Of a stretch of DNA of 64,000 nucleotides, positions 32,430 through 39,642 are shown piece by piece. The first letter of the stretch is position 1. The number at the start of each line of letters is the position of its first letter. The translations under genes were made by a program, and so were the position numbers. The stretch comes from a virus, in the IMG/VR virus record IMGVR_UViG_3300022752_000022, positions 62,001 through 126,000 of that record; one strand, written 5' to 3'. A model generated the notes under the pieces. That model did no database searches, was not told the origin of the DNA, and worked only from the letters and a program-made list of their open reading frames with translations.

Positions 32430-32504
32430 ATCACCGTCGTTCAACGGAAAGGACATAGGTCTTCTAAACCTAGAATAGGGGTTCGACTCCTCTCGGTGGT
32501 GCCA
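32430..32504 (+). tRNA. tRNA-Arg (TCT)
   Basis: 75 bases with CCA. Acceptor ATCACCG/CGGTGGT (one T-G pair), D-stem GTTC/GGAC, anticodon stem TAGGT/ACCTA with loop CTTCTAA (anticodon 32463-32465), T-arm AGGGG TTCGACT CCTCT. Second Arg-TCT tRNA of the window and the better folded one; it reads AGA/AGG, frequent in this AT-rich phage. Confidence 0.9.
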
Positions 32505-32615
32505 ATAACTATCAGCGCAATAAAAAAATTTCATTGAAATGCCTATGACAATTGATATACATCTTAGAGGACTTCGGTGATTGATAAATAAGATGATATT
32601 TACATTGGAGGTATT

Positions 32616-32810
32616 ATGGCGACAAAGAAAAAACTTGACAGAGGTAGTGAAATAAAACCTAAACCTTTAAAAGTGAAGAAGACTGAATCCATCGAAGTTA
32701 AAAATGGTGTCTTTGAAGGCGAATACAGTAAAAGTCTTTATAATAACGGTGAATTAGTCAGTTTTGACATTGACTGGGACAAATTGAAAGAGTACATGAA
32801 GAAAATTTGA
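32616..32810 (+). CDS. Small basic hypothetical protein
   Basis: 64 residues with ribosome site TTGGAGGTATT. The Lys-rich N-terminus (ATKKKLDRGSEIKPKPLKVK) is followed by NGVFEGEYSKSLYNNGELVS. The 111 bases before it hold no gene but include GATAAATA near 32584, a possible late-like box. Function unknown. Confidence 0.5.
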   Translation: MATKKKLDRGSEIKPKPLKVKKTESIEVKNGVFEGEYSKSLYNNGELVSFDIDWDKLKEYMKKI

Positions 32811-32868
32811 TGATTCGCCTAAGACAAATCGGATGATCTTGCTTGAAAGAAATCTTAGTCAATTGGCG

Positions 32869-32921
32869 TGTTGCATAAAAACAACAGGGCGCTTGACAGC
32901 GCATCTTTTTTATTGTAGAAT
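32869..32921 (+). promoter_or_regulatory. Stem-loop plus sigma70 promoter cassette, copy 3
   Basis: TGTTG-(CATAAAAA)-CAACA at 32869-32886, TTGACA at 32893-32898, a 17-base spacer, TAGAAT at 32916-32921. Drives the Api92-like gene at 32948 and probably the following run of short genes. Confidence 0.85.
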
Positions 32922-32947
32922 TAAATCAAATATGAAGGAGATATCTC

Positions 32948-33475
32948 ATGCCCAACTGGTGTTATAATAATATTACGATTCATGGAAGCAGTGCGGAGAT
33001 CGCAAAGATTGAAAAGTTTCTTGAAGAACGAAAAGGTGAAAATTGGTTTGATTATTTTCTTCCGATGCCTGAAGAAATTAAGAAAACAGATGGCGCATGG
33101 TATGAATGGGCAATTAATAATTGGGGCACTAAGTGGAATTGTAATGCAGTTGATTGGACGGCTTTTGAGGGCGAAATCTCATTTACTTTTGATTCAGCAT
33201 GGGGTCCACCGATTACTTTGTACGAGTATATTTCAAATGAATTTGAAGACTTATCAATTCAAGCAGAATACTTAGAAGAAGGTATGGGTTTTGTTGGTGA
33301 ATTTATTGATGGTGAAGATAATTGTTACGAATACGAAGACTTAGAAGATTTAGATTACATTCCAGAACATCTAGTGGAGAATTGGAATCTCCGAGAAATG
33401 TTAGAGGACAGAGAAAGTGAATACGACGAATATCAAGAAGAGGAATCCGATAGCGAAGGATCTCAAAAGTCCTAA
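32948..33475 (+). CDS. Api92-like ferredoxin-fold protein (MPNWC family)
   Basis: 175 residues with ribosome site AAGGAGATATCTC. MPNWCYNNITIHG, then WYEWAINNWGTKWNCNAVDW and FDSAWGPPITLYEYIS, define a family widespread on phages and plasmids (YubB/Api92-like). Very acidic C-terminal tail (EDRESEYDEYQEEESDSE). Function unknown. Confidence 0.75.
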   Translation: MPNWCYNNITIHGSSAEIAKIEKFLEERKGENWFDYFLPMPEEIKKTDGAWYEWAINNWGTKWNCNAVDWTAFEGEISFTFDSAWGPPITLYEYISNEFEDLSIQAEYLEEGMGFVGEFIDGEDNCYEYEDLEDLDYIPEHLVENWNLREMLEDRESEYDEYQEEESDSEGSQKS

Positions 33476-33482
33476 GTATCGG

Positions 33483-33551
33483 ATGCGCGTTGTTGAAAGC
33501 AAATTGAGAAAACCACCTAAGCATAAGGAACGGTATGAGTTTGTATCTTGA
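33483..33551 (+). CDS. Possible 22-residue basic peptide
   Basis: A short frame MRVVESKLRKPPKHKERYE... overlapping the next gene by 17 bases. No clear ribosome site. It could be real or a chance frame in a 59-base gap. Confidence 0.2.
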   Translation: MRVVESKLRKPPKHKERYEFVS

Positions 33552-33840
33552 AAACATGGGTCCTCGACAAAGCATTGCATCGGAAATTCTAGACACCATT
33601 CGATTCGGAGATTTGGATAGAATCAAAAGCGCAGGCACTTATGTAAAGAAAAAACTAGACGCAACATCGGATGCTTATGTGTTGCATTTCGGCCGATCTA
33701 AAGATTTTTACGGTGCTGTCCTTGTTCACAAGCCAAATAGCATTGAAGTGAAACTTGTAAATGCTGGCCGAAAAAAGTCTATGAAGTTTAAGCGATTGGC
33801 TGAAGTCAAACAATACTTTTGTAAGACTTTAATTCTATAA
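33535..33840 (+). CDS. Hypothetical protein
   Basis: 101 residues with ribosome site AAGGAACGGT. N-terminal helix (RQSIASEILDTIRFGDLDRI), then a beta-rich part (AYVLHFGRSKDFYGAVLVHK, NSIEVKLVNAGRKKSMKF). Its stop overlaps the next ATG by one base. Unknown function. Confidence 0.5.
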   Translation: MSLYLENMGPRQSIASEILDTIRFGDLDRIKSAGTYVKKKLDATSDAYVLHFGRSKDFYGAVLVHKPNSIEVKLVNAGRKKSMKFKRLAEVKQYFCKTLIL

Positions 33841-34175
33841 TGAATAGCACTGAGAATAATTATTTGGACGAAGATGGCTATCCTACTGAAGAGTTTTTAA
33901 CAAGTATTGAAATCTGGCGAGATAGACCTTTTACTGAATTGATGGATATGATTAAGCCATACTGGAGGTTTTCGGACTTCGGTTATTGGACTCAGCAGGC
34001 TGTGCTGGTAAAAGAAGATTGGATAATGGAATACAGATTGAGTACAGGTGGTTGGTCCGGCAATGAGAGTATCATTAGAGCACTAAAGGACAATCATATT
34101 TTTTGGAGTCTCTGCTGGTACAGTAGCCAACGAGGCGGTCATTATGTGTTTGAGGTGAAACATGAAAAAGCGTAA
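33840..34175 (+). CDS. Conserved phage protein (YLDEDGYPT family)
   Basis: 111 residues. NNYLDEDGYPTEEFLTSIEI and several aromatic motifs (YWRFSDFGYWTQQ, STGGWSGNESIIRAL, FWSLCWYSSQRGGHYVFEV) match a family common in phages. No catalytic motif recognised. Overlaps the next gene by 14 bases. Confidence 0.6.
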   Translation: MNSTENNYLDEDGYPTEEFLTSIEIWRDRPFTELMDMIKPYWRFSDFGYWTQQAVLVKEDWIMEYRLSTGGWSGNESIIRALKDNHIFWSLCWYSSQRGGHYVFEVKHEKA

Positions 34176-34485
34176 CCAAAAATCATTGTTAACACAAATC
34201 GGTGAAAAGATTAAACAACGCCGATCACAAATGCTGATTCATTCTTGTCTTTATTATGAAATGAATGAGAGCATTGTTGACGATCATACATGGCAAAAAT
34301 GGGCCAATGAACTCGCAGAATTGCAAAAAAATCATCCTGATGAATGCAATATGGATTTTTATGATGAACACTTTAAAGATTGGGATGGTTCATCGGGTTA
34401 TCATTTGCCTTTGAGAGATCCTTGGGTCTACGGCAAAGCAAAGTACATTCTAGAATTGACGAGGAACGGTTATGGGAATGTTTGA
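34162..34485 (+). CDS. Conserved phage protein (LigA-related label in databases)
   Basis: 107 residues. RRSQMLIHSCLYYEMNES, WQKWANELAELQKNHPDE and DWDGSSGYHLPLRDPWVYGK mark a widespread phage family that databases often call DNA ligase LigA-related; no ligase motif is visible. Overlaps both neighbours. Function unknown. Confidence 0.65.
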   Translation: MKKRNQKSLLTQIGEKIKQRRSQMLIHSCLYYEMNESIVDDHTWQKWANELAELQKNHPDECNMDFYDEHFKDWDGSSGYHLPLRDPWVYGKAKYILELTRNGYGNV

Positions 34486-34792
34486 TTACATTACTTATAA
34501 TGGTAATAAATATCAGACAAAGAATACTCCATCACAAAGCATAGATAATTATGAAATTCGTAACAATCAATTGTGGTATGAAGATTATGATGCTGAGTGG
34601 ATTGATGCAGAAAGAGGCAGTTTTTTGGGGCACATAGAAAAGAAAAATCTTCGTTGGACATTTTGCGAAAAGTTTATCGGTGAGATTCGGTTCTATAGAT
34701 TATTAAACAGGAAAACTAGCACCTTGGAAGAGTATTCTTCTTACTTTTATAAAGGGCAGTTGAAAGAACTTCATCTGTTAGAAAATGAGTGA
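34472..34792 (+). CDS. Conserved phage protein (MGMFDYI family)
   Basis: 106 residues with AGGAACGGTT upstream. MGMFDYITYNGNKYQTKNTP and NNQLWYEDYDAEWIDAERGS match a small family common in phage accessory regions. Overlaps both neighbours. Function unknown. Confidence 0.65.
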   Translation: MGMFDYITYNGNKYQTKNTPSQSIDNYEIRNNQLWYEDYDAEWIDAERGSFLGHIEKKNLRWTFCEKFIGEIRFYRLLNRKTSTLEEYSSYFYKGQLKELHLLENE

Positions 34793-34994
34793 TATAGCAA
34801 AGCGTCGGGAACAAATGAAAGTATGGATTGATCCGCCGAGTGGATGGAAATATGGTTTCCCTAAAATCTACGATCCTGATTGTGGCTTGAATGTCATGGA
34901 ATGGTTAGTGAAAGAAGGATATCCACAAAAAGAGATAGACTACATAGGGAGATTGTTCTACATCAGAAAGTGGAAAGTCAAGAACGATGAATGA
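34785..34994 (+). CDS. Small hypothetical protein
   Basis: 69 residues, Pro/Trp-rich (VWIDPPSGWKYGFPKIYDPD), overlapping both neighbours by 8 bases. The pattern is a short phage accessory protein with no known role. Confidence 0.5.
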   Translation: MSDIAKRREQMKVWIDPPSGWKYGFPKIYDPDCGLNVMEWLVKEGYPQKEIDYIGRLFYIRKWKVKNDE

Positions 34995-35229
34995 TTGGAA
35001 ACACACAAATAGCATGGACTACTTTTATAGAAAAGATGACGGTCGTGTTTTAGGTGCTGTATGGCATAAAGCATTAGATTCTTCAGTATGGACCTCAAAG
35101 ATATACACAGAGGACTTTCCATTTACAAACGAAAGCGAAAAGTTTTTAGGCCATTTCATTGACGAGTATTCAGCAAAGAAATCAGTTGAACTTTTCTGGC
35201 TTAAAGAGTATAATACACTTTTAACTTAA
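34987..35229 (+). CDS. Small hypothetical protein
   Basis: 80 residues. YFYRKDDGRVLGAVWHKAL and FLGHFIDEYSAKKSVELFWL suggest a compact alpha/beta fold. ATGA-type overlap upstream. Not recognised. Confidence 0.5.
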   Translation: MNDWKHTNSMDYFYRKDDGRVLGAVWHKALDSSVWTSKIYTEDFPFTNESEKFLGHFIDEYSAKKSVELFWLKEYNTLLT

Positions 35230-35246
35230 AATAAAAAAGGAACGCA

Positions 35247-35447
35247 ATGAAGATACTTAAATCTTATTGGTCAACAAATAGCACAGGTACGATTGGAATC
35301 GTGCAAGTTGAAACATTAACTAATGAAATTAAATATTATATTGGAGTTGGTTCAGGAAAAAGTGAATCTGAAGACCGTGAACGTATCGCTTACTACGGCA
35401 GTAAATTTTTAAATGAAGCAGGTGATATAATTTTTAAGGATATGTAA
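35247..35447 (+). CDS. Small hypothetical protein
   Basis: 66 residues with ribosome site AAAAAAGGAACGCA. Strand-rich (TGTIGIVQVETLTNEIKYYI) then GVGSGKSESEDRERIAYYG; the GSGKS resembles a P-loop end by chance but the protein is too small for an NTPase. Similar short proteins recur in phages. Confidence 0.5.
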   Translation: MKILKSYWSTNSTGTIGIVQVETLTNEIKYYIGVGSGKSESEDRERIAYYGSKFLNEAGDIIFKDM

Positions 35448-35597
35448 ATGTTTTGGGCAATTTTTAACTTTATCGGTGCGTGGTACTTATGGAACGTTTC
35501 GCAGAACGCATTTGAAATGAAAATCGATCATATAGGTTGGTTAGCCCTTTTCTTCAGTGCTGTCAATTTTGCAGCAGGTTTGAATGGTATAATATAA
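35448..35597 (+). CDS. Small membrane protein
   Basis: 49 residues starting at the base after the preceding stop. Two hydrophobic stretches (WAIFNFIGAWYLW and GWLALFFSAVNFAAGL). Ribosome site TAAGGATATGTAA. Unknown role. Confidence 0.45.
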   Translation: MFWAIFNFIGAWYLWNVSQNAFEMKIDHIGWLALFFSAVNFAAGLNGII

Positions 35598-35610
35598 AGG
35601 AGTTTATCTA

Positions 35611-35781
35611 ATGAAAGAAGTGAGGGGTTGGCTAGAGAATCGTGTCACAGCATTGCGTGAAGGTAAAGATTCAATTCCTAAAATTGAAATTGATTATTAT
35701 GATACATTTTTTGAAGTTCATTCAGACATTCTAGAAACGATTTGGGTCCAAGTAATGGAGAATGATTTTGTAAAGGAATAA
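35611..35781 (+). CDS. Small acidic hypothetical protein
   Basis: 56 residues with a good ribosome site (AAAGGAGTTTATCTA). EVRGWLENRVTALREGKD and SIPKIEIDYYDTFFEV. Tightly packed with its neighbours. Unknown role. Confidence 0.5.
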   Translation: MKEVRGWLENRVTALREGKDSIPKIEIDYYDTFFEVHSDILETIWVQVMENDFVKE

Positions 35782-35783
35782 AA

Positions 35784-35990
35784 GTGGAATTTGATAAGGA
35801 AACCGATATAGTATATGCTGATACGATTGACTACATCAACCGAGCACTGTATCAGCATAATCCTTTAGCACTTGCTGCAAGTCTTGTAACTTTAGGACTA
35901 GCAATGTATAGAACATCATTGTCTGACGAAGATTATGATAAGATGTGCACCGCAATTTATGATACAAGATTTAGAATTAAGAAGATTTAA
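35784..35990 (+). CDS. Small helical phage protein
   Basis: 68 residues, GTG start with AAAGGAATAAAA upstream. IDYINRALYQHNPLALAAS and LVTLGLAMYRTSLSDEDYD are helices. Last gene before a strong terminator hairpin. Unknown role. Confidence 0.5.
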   Translation: MEFDKETDIVYADTIDYINRALYQHNPLALAASLVTLGLAMYRTSLSDEDYDKMCTAIYDTRFRIKKI

Positions 35991-36055
35991 ACTGTCATCA
36001 AATCTTCATGAAAATTTAATGCAAATGTAATCAGTTTTATATCATTTTTATGTTA

Positions 36056-36102
36056 AATACATACGAGAGTATAGGGAACTCTCGTATGTATTAATCTTTT
36101 TA
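36056..36102 (+). terminator. Strong rho-independent terminator
   Basis: A perfect 15-bp stem (36056-36070 with 36078-36092) with a 7-base loop, followed within five bases by TTTTT. It ends the run of short genes and separates them from the operon at 36114. The same hairpin could also act as a processing or stability element. Confidence 0.8.
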
Positions 36103-36113
36103 AGGGGAATGGT

Positions 36114-36359
36114 ATGAAACTAGAGATGCGTGTATGGGATATGGATGTTCGTTTAGAGCTAGAAGATGATGACACTGAAGATCAACTTTCAGTTTTGACA
36201 ACAGTTAGAGACCTTTTGGATATGTTGAGTCGGTTTGAAAAAGTAAATGTTAGCATCACACAAATTGAAGATGCTGATGAAGAAGTTGCAGAAGAAGACG
36301 AAGAAGAAAATCACACTGAAGTTGTACAAGATCATGCAGAGGAAAATCAAGTAATCTGA
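36114..36359 (+). CDS. Small acidic protein
   Basis: 81 residues with ribosome site TTAAGGGGAATGGT. The N-terminal half is strand/helix (EMRVWDMDVRLELEDDD, LSVLTTVRDLLDMLSRFEK), the C-terminal half is almost all Glu/Asp. Directly upstream of the PlcP-like gene. Unknown function. Confidence 0.55.
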   Translation: MKLEMRVWDMDVRLELEDDDTEDQLSVLTTVRDLLDMLSRFEKVNVSITQIEDADEEVAEEDEEENHTEVVQDHAEENQVI

Positions 36360-36366
36360 TGAGAAA

Positions 36367-37140
36367 ATGGATTACCGTACCATCTTTATATCGGATGTAC
36401 ATTTAGGTAGTAAGGGTTGTAAAGCAGAAATATTAAGTAATTTTCTTAAAAACAGCAATGCACATAAATTATATCTTATAGGCGATATAGTAGACGGTTG
36501 GAAAATTCAGCAAAATAAGTGGGCTTGGAGACAAGCCCACTCCAACGTAGTGAGAAGAATTCTAGGTTACGCCAAACGTGGCACTGAAGTTGTTTACATA
36601 GCAGGGAATCATGATGAGTTTTTAAGACCAATGATACCTTACGGTTTAACCTTCGGTCGCATCCAAGTAGCAAATCAATGTACGCATGTAGGACTAGATG
36701 GCAAAAAATATCTAGTGATACATGGCGATCTTTTTGACGGTATCACTAGATTAGCACCGTGGATTAGTTTTCTCGGTGATAAATCTTATGACATGCTCAT
36801 TTCAATCAATACTAAATTTAACTGGTGGAGGCACAAACTTGGATTCGGGTATTGGAGTTTATCTAAGTATCTTAAACACAGAGTCAAGCGGGCTATTGAT
36901 TTTATGTTTCAGTTTGAGCGTAATCTTGCTGACTATTGTAGTAAGCGTGGTTTTGACGGAGTTATTTGTGGACACATCCACAAAGCAGAAATCAAAACAA
37001 TAAATGGCGTCATCTACATGAACGACGGTGATTGGGTTGAATCGTGTTCAGCATTAGTTGAGCATTTAGATGGCCGTTGGGAAATTGTGTATTGGGACAA
37101 GAGTGAAGACGATGTGGATTCTGTTTCTGATAGTCGTTAA
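36367..37140 (+). CDS. PlcP-like metallophosphoesterase (LpxH/COG2908 relative)
   Basis: 257 residues. Complete calcineurin-type site: D10 and H12 in ISDVHLGSKG, D40 in LIGDIVDGW, AGNHDEF (N81, H82, D83), VIHGDLFDG and GVICGHIHKAEI. TFGRIQ and YMNDGDWVESCSALVEH are typical of the proteobacterial branch annotated UDP-2,3-diacylglucosamine diphosphatase. That branch includes PlcP, a phospholipase C that turns phospholipids into diacylglycerol under phosphate starvation. A glycosyltransferase gene 0.1 kb downstream strengthens the PlcP reading over LpxH. Host-derived. Confidence 0.75.
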   Translation: MDYRTIFISDVHLGSKGCKAEILSNFLKNSNAHKLYLIGDIVDGWKIQQNKWAWRQAHSNVVRRILGYAKRGTEVVYIAGNHDEFLRPMIPYGLTFGRIQVANQCTHVGLDGKKYLVIHGDLFDGITRLAPWISFLGDKSYDMLISINTKFNWWRHKLGFGYWSLSKYLKHRVKRAIDFMFQFERNLADYCSKRGFDGVICGHIHKAEIKTINGVIYMNDGDWVESCSALVEHLDGRWEIVYWDKSEDDVDSVSDSR

Positions 37141-37315
37141 CATATACGATCCATCGGATGTGCCGGGCCGTATACAATTACAATTCAAAGATCAAGCTAG
37201 CTGTGAACTAGCGTTACAAAACACAAACTATTGGGTAAAATTCCCGTGGTTCAAAGTGGAGGGGAAGTGTGAAAAAAATACTGATCATAACAGACAATTT
37301 ACCAGACCAAATTAA
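37112..37315 (+). CDS. Small membrane-anchored protein in the PlcP-like operon
   Basis: 67 residues from ATG 37112, overlapping the preceding gene by 29 bases and the next by 47. MWILFLIVVNIYDPSDVPGR opens with a signal anchor; KDQASCELALQNTNYWVKFP with two Cys could be periplasmic. Unknown role. Confidence 0.45.
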   Translation: MWILFLIVVNIYDPSDVPGRIQLQFKDQASCELALQNTNYWVKFPWFKVEGKCEKNTDHNRQFTRPN

Positions 37316-38270
37316 CGGTGTTGTTACCACATACAAAAATATTGAGGCGTGTGCGGTTCGTGATGATTATAACTTTGTTTACATTACTCCCGATGAGTTC
37401 CGCCACTTTGATTGCCCTGTATACAACGAAGTCAAGATTGCCTATCCAAGGAATATGGGCGAGAAGATTGCGGAGATACGTCCGGATCATATCCATATCG
37501 CCACAGAGGGTCCTGTTGGTTTGTGGGCTAGAGCATATCTTACAAAACATCATTATCGTTACAATACTGCTTATCATACTAAATTTCCTGAAGGGCTCAA
37601 AACTCTGGTTGGACTTCCTGAGTCTATTACCTGGCGTTACATAAAGTGGTTTCATAAACATACAGGCAAAGTGCTGACAACAACGGAATCAATGAAAGAA
37701 CAATTGAAAGCTAAAGGTTTAGTTGCTGACATTGTGCCGTGGACTAGAGGAGTTGATCGGACCATTTTTCATCCAGAGCATAGAACAAAAACAAACGGGC
37801 AACCAACTTTGCTTTGTGTGAGCCGAGTCAGTAAAGAAAAGAACCTGGAAGATTTTTGTAGTCTAGACTATTTTGGTGCAAAGAAAATTATGGTCGGTGA
37901 TGGTCCATATCGTGAAGAATTGGAAGAAAAGTATCCTGATGTGGAATTTGTCGGCTTCAAAACCGGTGTAGAATTAGCAACATATTTCGCAAATGCAGAT
38001 GTGTTCGTATTTCCTTCAAGATGGGAAACATTCGGCATTGTTATGATTGAAGCAATTGCATGTGGAACTCCTGTTGCAGCATATCCTTGCCAGGGCCCAG
38101 AGGATATCATTGAAAACGGTAAGACTGGCTACCTTAGAGAAAATCTTAAACAAGCAATTACCGAATGCCTGGTCATGGACCGAAACGTAGTCCATCAGCA
38201 TAGTCTGAAGTGGTCATGGGAAGAAGCGTGGGAAATCTTCCGGAACAATCTAGTTCCTCTCAAAAACTGA
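37269..38270 (+). CDS. GT4-family glycosyltransferase, Agt-like
   Basis: 333 residues, with GGAGGGGAAGTGT upstream, so the codon at 37269 (GTG) is the likely start. N-terminal Rossmann domain LIITDNLPDQINGVVTTYKN; middle TAYHTKFPE; C-terminal domain LLCVSRVSKEKNLEDF, KIMVGDGPYREELEEKYP, VFVFPSRWETFGIVMIEA with the nucleotide-sugar ExxxxxxxE motif. Related enzymes (Agt, SqdX-like) glycosylate diacylglycerol. Next to a PlcP-like gene, the pair could replace phospholipids with glycolipids. Confidence 0.8.
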   Translation: MKKILIITDNLPDQINGVVTTYKNIEACAVRDDYNFVYITPDEFRHFDCPVYNEVKIAYPRNMGEKIAEIRPDHIHIATEGPVGLWARAYLTKHHYRYNTAYHTKFPEGLKTLVGLPESITWRYIKWFHKHTGKVLTTTESMKEQLKAKGLVADIVPWTRGVDRTIFHPEHRTKTNGQPTLLCVSRVSKEKNLEDFCSLDYFGAKKIMVGDGPYREELEEKYPDVEFVGFKTGVELATYFANADVFVFPSRWETFGIVMIEAIACGTPVAAYPCQGPEDIIENGKTGYLRENLKQAITECLVMDRNVVHQHSLKWSWEEAWEIFRNNLVPLKN

Positions 38271-38273
38271 TTT

Positions 38274-38322
38274 GTTGTTTTCATACAACACAGTTGACAA
38301 TTATCAGGACCAGCGTATAATT
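38274..38322 (+). promoter_or_regulatory. Stem-loop plus sigma70 promoter cassette, copy 4
   Basis: TGTTG-(TTTTCATA)-CAACA at 38274-38291, a perfect TTGACA at 38295-38300, a 16-base spacer and a perfect TATAAT at 38317-38322. Drives the gene at 38358. Confidence 0.88.
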
Positions 38323-38357
38323 AATTCTGTAGTGATTAATTAACAAAGGAATCTGAA

Positions 38358-38645
38358 ATGAGAATGAAGCGAATGATTGATGGTCTTGACAACGGTCAGA
38401 AAATCCGTGTTATCGTTGATGGTGTTGGTTTCCACACCACAGTCAAGGGTGCTTTTGATCTGGTTTACTACCACCATCGTGTGGCCGCGGTCCAAGCTCT
38501 CACCAATCTCGCTCTGAAGCGTATTCTAGCCAGGACTGAAAAGCCTACAGGTTTCGCCACCACTTATGATGTCCGTAAACTACCGGATGTGACTGGCGAT
38601 GAAGGCAAGCTGATCCGTGTGGATGTTCAAGTTGACTTGTTGTAA
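38358..38645 (+). CDS. Small early accessory protein
   Basis: 95 residues with ribosome site AAAGGAATCTGAA. DNGQKIRVIVDGVGFHTTVK and VAAVQALTNLALKRILART. GC content is higher than in the core genes. Located directly behind promoter cassette 4. Function unknown. Confidence 0.55.
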   Translation: MRMKRMIDGLDNGQKIRVIVDGVGFHTTVKGAFDLVYYHHRVAAVQALTNLALKRILARTEKPTGFATTYDVRKLPDVTGDEGKLIRVDVQVDLL

Positions 38646-38660
38646 TTAAACAACTTTTTT
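38638..38660 (+). terminator. Promoterless variant of the cassette stem-loop
   Basis: TGTTG-(TAATTAAA)-CAAC, the same geometry as the cassettes, but followed by TTTTTT instead of a -35 box. The stop codon of the upstream gene lies at the loop start. This variant suggests the stem-loop also ends transcripts. Confidence 0.55.
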
Positions 38661-38680
38661 ATTCTTCTGGAGTTTTTATC

Positions 38681-38887
38681 ATGCGTACCACGACAATCTA
38701 CCATCTCCTCGGAGTGTCAAAAGCCAAGACTGCTAAAGCAGTCCTATTCCTTGACCCAGAAACCGACCGGCAAGCGTGGATTCCGCTTTCCATTGCTACT
38801 GTCAAGTTTATCGGTGCTAACTTTCGCGTGAAAGTCTCGATTCCTGACTGGTTTTTCAACAAAATCTCCTGGACTCCTGTTGCGTAA
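38681..38887 (+). CDS. Small early accessory protein
   Basis: 68 residues with TTCTGGAGTTTTTATC upstream. MRTTTIYHLLGVSKAKTAKA then AWIPLSIATVKFIGANFRVK and VSIPDWFFNKISW. Ends in VA-stop inside the next cassette stem-loop. Unknown function. Confidence 0.5.
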   Translation: MRTTTIYHLLGVSKAKTAKAVLFLDPETDRQAWIPLSIATVKFIGANFRVKVSIPDWFFNKISWTPVA

Positions 38888-38926
38888 ATACAACGGGGTT
38901 GACACCAATCCCGTTTAGTGTATAAT
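38878..38926 (+). promoter_or_regulatory. Stem-loop plus sigma70 promoter cassette, copy 5
   Basis: TGTTG-(CGTAAATA)-CAAC at 38878-38894, TTGACA at 38899-38904, a 16-base spacer, TATAAT at 38921-38926. The upstream gene's stop codon is in the loop. Confidence 0.88.
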
Positions 38927-38956
38927 TAAACCATGATGATTCAAAAGGAAACCGAA

Positions 38957-39133
38957 ATGAAAGTAGTAATGATTACCAAAGCCCAGCCCTTCGGCAACGA
39001 AGTCCTTGCAATCTTCGCAAACCCTGCTGATGCAGCAGCTTTTGCAGCCGATCTTGCTGATCCCGCAGTCAACCTGGTTGAATGCAACCTTGTGGTTGGT
39101 CCGTTCGGCATGAAAATGGTTCCTGTTGTTTAA
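38957..39133 (+). CDS. Small early accessory protein
   Basis: 58 residues from ATG 38957 with AAAAGGAAACCGAA upstream (an in-frame ATG at 38933 lies too close to the promoter). MKVVMITKAQPFGNEVLAIF and ANPADAAAFAADLADPAVN, Ala-rich. Unknown function. Confidence 0.5.
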   Translation: MKVVMITKAQPFGNEVLAIFANPADAAAFAADLADPAVNLVECNLVVGPFGMKMVPVV

Positions 39134-39172
39134 TTACAACAGGGTTGACAAATGGCCAAGGCCTGCTACAAT
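39124..39172 (+). promoter_or_regulatory. Stem-loop plus sigma70 promoter cassette, copy 6
   Basis: TGTTG-(TTTAATTA)-CAACA at 39124-39141, TTGACA at 39145-39150, a 16-base spacer, TACAAT at 39167-39172. The upstream gene's stop codon is in the loop. Confidence 0.87.
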
Positions 39173-39211
39173 GAAGTTATGGTGATTGATAAAGAATTGA
39201 AAGGAAAGAAA

Positions 39212-39466
39212 ATGATTGATTTTATCGCTGCTGAGAATGGTTGCATTGAACTCTACGCTAGTGTCGGCAACTTGGTTGTCAAGTCTGCTGATCCTGAGGT
39301 GCTTGCTGATGCAGCCCTTGCAGTCGGCGGTTTTGCTCGGAATTTGATGGCTTCGTCTTCGTGTGATTTTGCTGAAGAATATGGCTTTGAAAGCCAGGCT
39401 GCCTTTGATGCACTTTTGGATGAAATGTTTGATTGTGCTACCGCTGGTACGATGTTGGAAGGATAA
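39212..39466 (+). CDS. Small early accessory protein
   Basis: 84 residues from ATG 39212 with TGAAAGGAAAGAAA upstream. IDFIAAENGCIELYASVGNL, then an Ala-rich helix (VLADAALAVGGFARNLMA). The overall pattern is common among phage early genes; function unknown. Confidence 0.5.
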   Translation: MIDFIAAENGCIELYASVGNLVVKSADPEVLADAALAVGGFARNLMASSSCDFAEEYGFESQAAFDALLDEMFDCATAGTMLEG

Positions 39467-39472
39467 TATAGA

Positions 39473-39628
39473 ATGAAAGAGGATATCAAAGCCAAGTTGG
39501 AAGAAGTCCGTAGTCTGTTGAAGCAGGCTACAATGAATGGAAACAGTTTAGAGTGTACGGCTGTCCTCGTGGTGATGGAACGCAATTTGAACAAATTGCT
39601 AGAGTACAATGATACATATGTGGATTAG
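39473..39628 (+). CDS. Small helical protein
   Basis: 51 residues: MKEDIKAKLEEVRSLLKQAT, then CTAVLVVMERNLNKLLEY, two amphipathic helices. Starts 6 bases after the preceding stop. Unknown function. Confidence 0.45.
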   Translation: MKEDIKAKLEEVRSLLKQATMNGNSLECTAVLVVMERNLNKLLEYNDTYVD

Positions 39629-39642
39629 TGTAGGTGTGGGCA

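Noticed and set aside
35247-35447. P-loop NTPase suggested by GVGSGKSES
   Set aside because: The protein has 66 residues and no Walker B or nucleotide-binding fold context; the GSGKS match is chance.
36056-36092. Protein operator or origin at the 15-bp palindrome
   Set aside because: The T-run just downstream and the position at the end of an operon make a terminator the simpler reading.
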